From Flavobacteriales bacterium (lineage in GTDB: Bacteria > Bacteroidota > Bacteroidia > Flavobacteriales_E > Vicingaceae), in assembly GCA_016763135.1 (NCBI GenBank), contig JAESUI010000162.1:1-20375 (forward strand): DNA of 20,375 bases, written 5' to 3'. The first letter of the stretch is position 1. Every line of letters begins with the position of its first letter. The notes under the pieces are model-generated. The model saw nothing but the letters and a program-made list of their open reading frames with translations. It was not told the origin of the DNA and did no database searches. Below, one piece after another: positions 14,374 to 20,375 of the stretch. A program made the translations under genes and the position numbers.

Positions 14374-15783
14374 TTAACACTCTGGAACAGCAACAGAAAT
14401 ATTTACTGCTAAACCACCTTCTGATGTTTCTTTAAATTTATCACTCATTTCTAAAGCAGTCTCTTTCATTGTTTTAATAACCTGATCTAGCGATACTTTT
14501 GCAATCTCTGGGTTACCAGACAATGCTATTTGTGATGCAGTTATGGCCTTCATTGCACCCATGGTATTTCTTTCTATACAAGGAATCTGAACCAAGCCCA
14601 TAATTGGATCACAGGTTAATCCTAAATGGTGCTCCATTGCTATTTCTGCAGCTTGCAAAACTTGTTTTGAGTTACCACCTAAGCAATGTGTTAAGCCTGC
14701 TGCTGCCATGGCAGAAGACACACCGATTTCTGCTTGGCAACCACCTAAGGCAGCTGATATAGTTGAGCCTTTCTTAAATAATGGACCAATTTCTCCAGCA
14801 GTTAAAATAAATTCCTTTATGGCAGATTTTGGTTGTTCATCGCAAAAACACAATAAGTAAAGTAATACTGCTGGAATAACTCCTGCAGCACCATTTGTTG
14901 GCGCTGTTACAACTCTTCCAAAAGAAGCATTTTCTTCGTTTACAGCTATAGCAAAACAACTTACCCATTTGGTTACATTAGAGAATGAGTGATTACATTC
15001 TTTAATCTTCGTAATCCAGTCATCAACATTGGTGTATTTAATTTCTCCTATTAAATTGGAGTTCATTTTATAAGCCCTTCTGTTTACATTTAATCCACCT
15101 GGTAATATTCCTTCTCTATGACAACCTCTAAAAACACATTCCTTCATGGTTAACCACAGCTCACTTATTTTATCATCAATTTCTTCTTCTGTTCTCCAAG
15201 CCAACTCGTTAAGATGAACGATATCATAAACGTTCATATCATTTTCTTTGATATATTTTAAAATATCAGCTTCACTAGAAATTGGATAAGGAAAAGGTTT
15301 TTGCTCTTGAACAGATTTGTCAGCATTTTCTTGAATAACAAATCCGCCACCAATTGAGTAATAAGTCTCTTCAATAGAAGAACCATCAATAAAAAAACCT
15401 GTAAATGTGAGTCCATTGGGGTGAAAAGGTAATTTCTCTTTATTAAAAATGATGTCTTCTTTGGGGTCAAAATCTAAAATATGAGATCCATTATCTAGCA
15501 ATAATTTTTTCTCATTATTAATGTTTAAGATGTAATCGTTAATCTTACTCACATCTATCGATTTAGGGTCATGCCCTTCTAAACCCAGAATAATTGCGGT
15601 ATCGGTTCCGTGTCCTTTACCTGTTTTTGATAACGAACCATATAAATCAACTTTTAGAGAAGTTAACTTATCAAGTTCAACTTCTTTTAAAAACAACTGT
15701 GCTGCCACCCATGGCCCCATAGTGTGAGAGCTTGATGGACCCACTCCTATTTTAAATATATCGAAAACACTAATTTGCTCCAT
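14374..15783 (-). CDS. sdaA: L-serine ammonia-lyase (iron-sulfur L-serine dehydratase, single-chain)
   Basis: The 469-residue enzyme deaminates L-serine to pyruvate and ammonia using a [4Fe-4S] cluster rather than PLP. The N-terminal beta domain begins MEQISVFDIFKIGVGPSSSH, with the SSSHTMGP signature at 17-24. The alpha domain has TAPTNGAAGVIPAV (293-306), LGGCQAEIGVSSAMAAAGL (Cys349) and LTCDPIMGLVQIPCIERN (Cys391, Cys402). These three cysteines match the cluster ligands known in the family. The last residue is Cys469, which suits the 'tail-in-mouth' fourth ligand described for the Legionella pneumophila enzyme. The ATG at 15783 gives the family N-terminus; a longer frame to 15831 adds 16 extra residues. 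It stands alone on the minus strand. Confidence 0.95.
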   Translation of the reverse strand: MEQISVFDIFKIGVGPSSSHTMGPWVAAQLFLKEVELDKLTSLKVDLYGSLSKTGKGHGTDTAIILGLEGHDPKSIDVSKINDYILNINNEKKLLLDNGSHILDFDPKEDIIFNKEKLPFHPNGLTFTGFFIDGSSIEETYYSIGGGFVIQENADKSVQEQKPFPYPISSEADILKYIKENDMNVYDIVHLNELAWRTEEEIDDKISELWLTMKECVFRGCHREGILPGGLNVNRRAYKMNSNLIGEIKYTNVDDWITKIKECNHSFSNVTKWVSCFAIAVNEENASFGRVVTAPTNGAAGVIPAVLLYLLCFCDEQPKSAIKEFILTAGEIGPLFKKGSTISAALGGCQAEIGVSSAMAAAGLTHCLGGNSKQVLQAAEIAMEHHLGLTCDPIMGLVQIPCIERNTMGAMKAITASQIALSGNPEIAKVSLDQVIKTMKETALEMSDKFKETSEGGLAVNISVAVPEC

Positions 15784-15916
15784 TATCATCAAATTCTTAA
15801 AGACTGCAAATATCAAATTATTTTTATTCAAATTTCGTAATTGTTAAAAAAACATAACAGCATACAATACCATTTTTTTTCCTTCGTTATTACCTCCAAA
15901 TTACTCATCCAAAACA
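15784..15916. other. Divergent intergenic region between sdaA and the LRR membrane protein
   Basis: This 133-nt AT-rich stretch must hold both promoters. I find no perfect TAnnTTTG on either strand and no dyad or terminator. Runs of T (around 15871-15880) are the only notable feature. Confidence 0.5.
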
Positions 15917-18556
15917 ATGAAAATGAGCAAGAAAACGATTTCCATTATTTGCTTAACAGCAATTTACACCATCTTTTTTTACGATCAACATGTAGGAATT
16001 AACTTCTTAATTTTTACAATCTCAATGTTAGGCTTGTTCTTCTTGCAATACAAAGAAGCCTTTAAAGAAAAAAGTGTTTTATTTTTAAGTTTTGCTGCAA
16101 TTTTTACTGCTTCTTTTGCAGCTGTTCACGGATCAAATTTATCGTTATGGGCAACCATTATCTCCCTAATGGTAATTCCAGGAGTCATCATAAATAAACG
16201 CTCAAATTTATTAGTGGACTTTTCTACATCACTTATTAACATTGGTGCTTCTACTACTTTTATGATAATAGAAATGGTTGAGTCTGGCAAAAAAGGTAAA
16301 GGAAAAGGATTTTTACATTTACTTAAATACCTTGTTCCAATAGTATTCATAATTGCTTTCTTCTTTATCTATAGAGCTATGAATCCTCTTTTTGAGAATT
16401 TCACACAAGAGATAGCTGAAATCATCAGTTTAGGTTGGGTATTTTTTACCCTTGGAGGATTTATATTGACCTATAGCATCTTCAAGCAAAAACGATCTAA
16501 AGAAGTAGATAATTGGGCAAGTAATTGGTTGTTTAACATTGATAGTACAAAGATAAATGTTCCTAAATGGAACGAAACTGTTGCATTTACACTTCTCTTT
16601 ATTGTGCTTAATCTGATGTTGATATCTGTTAATGTTATGGATATTAATTACCTGTATATTGGTGAAGGAATGCCAGATGGAATAACACATAAGCAGTTCT
16701 TACATAAGGGGGTTGGTATGGTTATTTTGTCTATCCTTTTAGGAATTTCAATACTCTTGTATTTCTTTAGAGGTTCACTTAATTTTTCTAAAAACAATAA
16801 AACGATTAAAATATTAGCTTTTCTGTGGGTTATACAAAATGTGTTTATGGTAGTTTCTACTACACTTAGAAACAACATATATGTAGATGATGCTTTATTA
16901 AGTTATAAGAGGATTGGAGTGTATTTCTGGTTATTATTTGCATTAATTGGTTTAGTTACTCTCTTCTTTAAGCTTTATAAAAACAAGACAGTTTGGTTTT
17001 TAGCAAAACACAACTTTAAGGCACTATTTCTTGTGTTAATCTTGAGTTCAGTATTTGATTGGGATATGATAATCTCCGATTTCAACTTAAATAGAGCAAG
17101 ACAGGTGGATGAAATATCTTCTTATGATAAGACCTATCTACTTAGTCTTTCTGAAGGAAATATTGCAGGATTATATTCCATTAGGGATATTGAAGGGTTT
17201 GAAGTAGATTCGGTTTACTCCTATTCATATAGTAGTTTTGATCGTAGAAAATCTAATGCAACTCGGTTGGATTGTAAGGTGTATGATTTTTTATTGGATG
17301 ATTCTGAAGGAGATTGGCGATCCTATTCAGCACGAAGAAACCGTGTGAGAAACGAGATTAATCAATTACATGAAGATGGACAGTTACATGACTTTAATTT
17401 AGAAGGGCATTATATTACTTCTTTAGAGCCAATTTATGGATTAACTAACATCAAAGAACTAAACATAAGTAGTAATAATTTTAGTTATCCTGATAAGTTA
17501 GTAGAAATTAATGAGTTAACTCACTTAGAGAAATTATACCTTAACGATAATTATATTTATGATTTAGATACATTAACAAAAAATACCAACCTAACTCATT
17601 TGTACCTCTCAACCAATGAACTTAAAAAGTTGTCATTTTTAAAGAATTTCAAAAACCTTGATTTATTAGATTTGAATAATAATAAATTAAAAAGCTTGTC
17701 ATCACTTCCTGCATTAACCAAGCTAGAAAGTTTATACCTTAATGGTAACCAACTAAATGATATAATGAGACTGTCTAAATTACCTAATTTGGAAAAGTTA
17801 AGCCTCAATAATATTTCATTAAGAACTGGAAAGTTCCCTCTTTTAAAAAGAGTTAGTAATTTATCTCTTAGCAACTCTCAACATATTGTAAAATATAGCT
17901 CTAATCAAATAGAGTCTCTTCCTTCTTTAAAGATTTTAGACCTATCGCACAATCAATTAACAAGCTTAAGTGAATTAATAAATACAGAAAATCAAAGTAA
18001 ATTTCCGCTATTAACTTCATTATCAATCGGGAATAATAAATTGAGAAGCTTGCATAACATTAATAAATTTAAACAGCTTACATTTTTAGATCTTAGTAAT
18101 AATGAGATTTACAATGCTTATGGATTGGAAGAAAACATCTATTTAAAAGAACTTTATTTAGCTAATAATAAAATTCAGGGCGTCAGCTTCTTAGAAAATA
18201 TGCAACAGCTAAAAAGGTTAGATTTATCGAGTAACTACATTAAGAATGTAAATGTATTGTCTAACTTAAATATGCTAAATTACCTTAACCTTTCTAATAC
18301 AGGATTAAAGGATATACAACACATTAATTCATTTGACGAACTTCAGACTTTAAATCTTATTGGTTGTAGAATTAAAGATTGGAAGCGATTAAAAAACTAC
18401 AAAACGTTAGAAACTCTTTCTGTGTCATTCATAAAAAAAGAAGATGCAACGTTCTTTAAACAAATGAAATCGTTGAAAAACTTACATGTATTAAATACAG
18501 AAGAGGAAGTAATTGAATTATTAAAAATTGAGTTACCTGATGTTTCTATTTATTAA
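15917..18556 (+). CDS. DUF4173/DUF4153-like polytopic membrane protein fused to ~17 leucine-rich repeats
   Basis: The 879-residue protein has two halves. Residues ~7-384 contain 11-12 hydrophobic segments. The YRAMNPLFENF segment (152-162) and the post-membrane DFNLNRARQVDE / YDKTYLLSLSE region (388-413) resemble DUF4173-type membrane proteins of unknown function. Residues ~493-875 are leucine-rich repeats with a 22-residue period (LEKLYLNDNYIYDLDTLTKN type, SDS22-like). Their register starts fall at 537, 559, 581, 603, 625, 647 and again at 699, 721, 743, 765, 787, 809, 831 and 853. The repeats between ~647 and 698 are irregular. Positively charged loops (44-52, 124-130, 190-195, 292-298, 352-368) suggest the C-terminal domain is periplasmic. 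No enzymatic motif or NTPase is present. A second ATG at 15923 is an alternative start. Confidence 0.85.
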   Translation: MKMSKKTISIICLTAIYTIFFYDQHVGINFLIFTISMLGLFFLQYKEAFKEKSVLFLSFAAIFTASFAAVHGSNLSLWATIISLMVIPGVIINKRSNLLVDFSTSLINIGASTTFMIIEMVESGKKGKGKGFLHLLKYLVPIVFIIAFFFIYRAMNPLFENFTQEIAEIISLGWVFFTLGGFILTYSIFKQKRSKEVDNWASNWLFNIDSTKINVPKWNETVAFTLLFIVLNLMLISVNVMDINYLYIGEGMPDGITHKQFLHKGVGMVILSILLGISILLYFFRGSLNFSKNNKTIKILAFLWVIQNVFMVVSTTLRNNIYVDDALLSYKRIGVYFWLLFALIGLVTLFFKLYKNKTVWFLAKHNFKALFLVLILSSVFDWDMIISDFNLNRARQVDEISSYDKTYLLSLSEGNIAGLYSIRDIEGFEVDSVYSYSYSSFDRRKSNATRLDCKVYDFLLDDSEGDWRSYSARRNRVRNEINQLHEDGQLHDFNLEGHYITSLEPIYGLTNIKELNISSNNFSYPDKLVEINELTHLEKLYLNDNYIYDLDTLTKNTNLTHLYLSTNELKKLSFLKNFKNLDLLDLNNNKLKSLSSLPALTKLESLYLNGNQLNDIMRLSKLPNLEKLSLNNISLRTGKFPLLKRVSNLSLSNSQHIVKYSSNQIESLPSLKILDLSHNQLTSLSELINTENQSKFPLLTSLSIGNNKLRSLHNINKFKQLTFLDLSNNEIYNAYGLEENIYLKELYLANNKIQGVSFLENMQQLKRLDLSSNYIKNVNVLSNLNMLNYLNLSNTGLKDIQHINSFDELQTLNLIGCRIKDWKRLKNYKTLETLSVSFIKKEDATFFKQMKSLKNLHVLNTEEEVIELLKIELPDVSIY

Positions 18557-18598
18557 CTGACTAACTTACTTTAAGAAGAATAACTACTACTTCCATTA

Positions 18599-18630
18599 AA
18601 TGATTATTTTTGGAGGCTTAAATAATCATT
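18599..18630. promoter_or_regulatory. 11-bp perfect inverted repeat overlapping a -7 box, candidate operator or 5'-UTR hairpin
   Basis: AATGATTATTT (18599-18609) and AAATAATCATT (18620-18630) are exact reverse complements separated by 10 nt. The left arm contains most of the -7 element at 18605-18612. The right arm ends 5 nt before the ATG at 18636. Overlap with the promoter favours a protein-binding operator over a terminator, and no T-run follows. Confidence 0.45.
18605..18612 (+). promoter_or_regulatory. -7 promoter element TATTTTTG for the serine hydrolase
   Basis: This perfect TAnnTTTG lies 23 nt before the ATG at 18636 and inside the dyad. It supports that start over the in-frame ATG at 18600, which would lie upstream of the transcript. 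Confidence 0.45.
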
Positions 18631-18635
18631 CAATT

Positions 18636-20189
18636 ATGAAAAAAATAGTAGCCATATTCTTATTTGGTAGCCAAGTCCTTTTCGGACAAAACATTAGCTC
18701 AGAACAAATAGATTCCCTAGTAAAAGTGTCAATGGAAATGATGCCACAAGCTGGGTTAGCAGTTGCGATTGTTAAAGACGGAAAAGTAGTTCATGCAAAA
18801 GGATATGGAGTTTCTTCTGTAAAAACTAAAGAAAAAGTTGATGAGAATACCTTGTTCTGTATTGCATCTAATAGTAAATCTTTTACCGCCACAGCATTAG
18901 GGATTTTAGTAGACGAGGGTAAATTGAAGTGGACAGATAAAGTAATCGATTACCTTCCTGAGTTTAAAATGTATGACCCTTACCTTACTGCTAATTTTAA
19001 TATTCAAGATTTATTGACTCATCGTTCAGGTCTTGGTTTAGGGGCTGGAGATTTAATGTGGTTTCCTGATGGAAATGACTTTACCATTAATGAAGTATTA
19101 GCGAATTTCCAATACCAGAAACCAATTACTGCTTTTAGAACGGGATATGCATACAATAACTTGATGTTTATTGCTGCGGGAGAACTTGTTGCTCGAATAA
19201 GTGGTATGCCATGGTCTGAATTCGTTGAGACGAGAATTATGAAGCCACTTGGAATGACAAGAACAGCAGGGCTTTACAAGAATTTAAAAGATGATAGTAA
19301 TGTTGCTTTTCCACATAATTCAGAACATGGTAAAGTGGTACAATTAGCAAAATATGAGATGCATGAGAAAGATGGTTCTGCTGCGGGAATTGTATCGAGT
19401 GTTAATGATATGACCAAATGGCTGATGCTAAACTTAAATGATGGAAAATATGGAGAGAACTTAGAAAATCAATTGGTTTCAACAAAGAGTCTTTCTGAAA
19501 TTAAAAGACCTCATATAAACCAGCGATTTAATGCTAAACCAAATGATCCTACAAAAAACCATTATAGAGCTTATGGATTAGGTTGGGGAATTAAGGATAT
19601 TAATGGTTATACTGTATTCAGTCATACTGGAGGATTACCAGGTATGTTATCTCATACTATTCTTGTACCTGAAATTAATTTTGGATTGGTTGTATTAACA
19701 AATGCTTCTCCTGGAGGTTTAGGATTAGTTACCATTCCAAATGAAATTTTAGAATCCTATACAGGAGTTGAAGGAAGAAATTGGGTAGCCTGGGCTGATA
19801 GTCGAATTAAAAATGATGAAGCTGAAGCTGACTCTGTTCTTGATTATGTTTGGGATGTTGTTGCTAAAGCAAATAAGAAAGACATTAACATTGATGATTA
19901 TATAGGCACTTATAAGGATAAATGGTTTGGAGATATAACCATTGAACGTGAAAAGAAGAAACTCATTTTCACCTCTATCCGTTCTCCTAAACTAACAGGT
20001 GAAATGATGTATTATCAAGATAATACTTTTGCTATTAAATGGAAGTATGATGACATGGAATGTTCTACTTTTGCTCATTTTACAATGGGCAATGATGATG
20101 GAGCAACAACTATTAAAATGGAAGGAATCTCTCCAGATATTGACTTTAGCTTTGACTTTCATCACCTTTATTTTATAAAAATAAAATAA
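18636..20189 (+). CDS. Serine hydrolase, class C beta-lactamase/PBP4-like family
   Basis: The 517-residue product has a signal peptide (MKKIVAIFLFGSQVLFGQ) and a beta-lactamase-fold catalytic domain of the AmpC/esterase EstB type (~25-375). The three active-site motifs are present: SxxK as SNSK (Ser78, Lys81), YxN as YNN (Tyr173-Asn175) and HTGG (330-333) in the KTG position. The LLTHRSGLG segment (126-134) is also typical. Residues ~415-517 form a lipocalin-like/DUF3471-type C-terminal domain (DYIGTYKDKWFGDITIE). Members act as peptidases, esterases or D-amino-acid peptidases. A beta-lactam substrate is not implied. The start at 18636 is set by the signal peptide. Confidence 0.92.
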   Translation: MKKIVAIFLFGSQVLFGQNISSEQIDSLVKVSMEMMPQAGLAVAIVKDGKVVHAKGYGVSSVKTKEKVDENTLFCIASNSKSFTATALGILVDEGKLKWTDKVIDYLPEFKMYDPYLTANFNIQDLLTHRSGLGLGAGDLMWFPDGNDFTINEVLANFQYQKPITAFRTGYAYNNLMFIAAGELVARISGMPWSEFVETRIMKPLGMTRTAGLYKNLKDDSNVAFPHNSEHGKVVQLAKYEMHEKDGSAAGIVSSVNDMTKWLMLNLNDGKYGENLENQLVSTKSLSEIKRPHINQRFNAKPNDPTKNHYRAYGLGWGIKDINGYTVFSHTGGLPGMLSHTILVPEINFGLVVLTNASPGGLGLVTIPNEILESYTGVEGRNWVAWADSRIKNDEAEADSVLDYVWDVVAKANKKDINIDDYIGTYKDKWFGDITIEREKKKLIFTSIRSPKLTGEMMYYQDNTFAIKWKYDDMECSTFAHFTMGNDDGATTIKMEGISPDIDFSFDFHHLYFIKIK

Positions 20190-20208
20190 TTCACATTACT
20201 TTATTGTT

Positions 20209-20375
20209 TTGAAAACAAAGAGAACCCATCCAAAAATAAAAGAAAGTTTACACCCAAAAAGTAAGCATAGAGAGCGTTATGATTTTAAACAACTAATTGT
20301 AAGTTGTCCTGAATTAGCCCCTTTTGTAAAAGTAAACGATTATGGAGATGAATCGATAGACTTTTTTAATCCTGA
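20209..20375 (+). CDS. rlmF: 23S rRNA (adenine(1618)-N6)-methyltransferase, N-terminal part cut by window edge
   Basis: The frame opens at TTG 20209 and remains open to the window end, giving 55 residues. The segment LHPKSKHRERYDFKQLIVSC followed by PELAPFVKVNDYGDESIDFF is the highly conserved N-terminus of RlmF, which N6-methylates A1618 of 23S rRNA using SAM. The catalytic NPPF motif would lie outside the window. In frame, a stop at 20182-20184 and no ATG or GTG make TTG (MKTKRTHPK) the likely start, although ATT codons are also available. It lies 19 nt after the serine hydrolase stop, so read-through transcription is likely. Confidence 0.85.
   Translation, partial: MKTKRTHPKIKESLHPKSKHRERYDFKQLIVSCPELAPFVKVNDYGDESIDFFNP

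Noticed and set aside
15917..18556. NLR-type or other anti-phage defence protein based on its leucine-rich repeats
   Set aside because: There is no NACHT/NB-ARC/STAND NTPase, no effector domain and no defence neighbours; the N-terminal half is a membrane domain.
18636..20189. Beta-lactam resistance gene
   Set aside because: The SxxK/YxN/HTG motifs and C-terminal DUF3471-like domain place it in the broad serine hydrolase family; resistance activity cannot be inferred.

Overview
The window looks like chromosomal DNA from a member of the Bacteroidota, most likely a free-living Flavobacteriales-type organism. Four lines of evidence agree. The base composition is AT-rich. Three proteins end in a type A C-terminal sorting domain of the type IX secretion system (T9SS). 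Perfect or near-perfect TAnnTTTG -7 promoter elements, the Bacteroidota sigma-A signature, sit in front of many genes. Several gene families are typical of the phylum (DUF6155, DUF4173-like membrane proteins, the 'LGWINCDRF' secreted family). The species cannot be named from the sequence. I see no rRNA, tRNA, CRISPR array, transposase, phage or conjugation gene, so this is mostly ordinary core and accessory chromosome.

Layout. Positions 1-2753 hold three T9SS cargo genes: the 3' end of an Asp-box/beta-propeller protein, a small unknown secreted protein, and a PHB-depolymerase/feruloyl-esterase-type hydrolase. Positions 2876-5359 hold a lysine-rich exported peptide, a tail-anchored microprotein, a MOSC protein (minus strand) and a secreted protein of unknown function. 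Positions 5348-7709 (minus) form an RNA-handling operon: cold-shock-domain protein, DEAD-box helicase (with DEVD in motif II), and a DUF6155 gene. The DUF6155 gene is broken by two single-base frameshifts, and it fills what otherwise looks like an empty 300-base gap. A metallo-beta-lactamase-fold lipoprotein follows on the minus strand (7785-8924). A tight plus-strand operon (9037-12386) carries a secreted unknown protein, a GNAT acetyltransferase starting with TTG, and topoisomerase III. A YitT-family membrane protein (minus) is divergent from the RNA-modification pair rluE-like/trmL (13335-14370). Then come L-serine dehydratase (minus), a very large membrane protein with about 17 leucine-rich repeats (15917-18556), a class C beta-lactamase-like serine hydrolase (18636-20189), and the 5' end of rlmF at the right edge.

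How the genes relate. RNA metabolism recurs: cold-shock protein, helicase, pseudouridine synthase, tRNA 2'-O-methyltransferase and 23S m6A methyltransferase. Envelope or secreted proteins make up most of the rest. Convergent genes are packed tail to tail, with stop codons overlapping or nearly touching. The items I would look at first are the DUF6155 gene, whose two breaks both fall on canonical -1 slippery heptamers; the DUF4173-like/LRR fusion, whose repeat domain I predict to be periplasmic; the C-terminal cysteine of the serine dehydratase; and two dyad-symmetric elements overlapping or abutting promoters. No new multi-gene defence or mobile system is evident.
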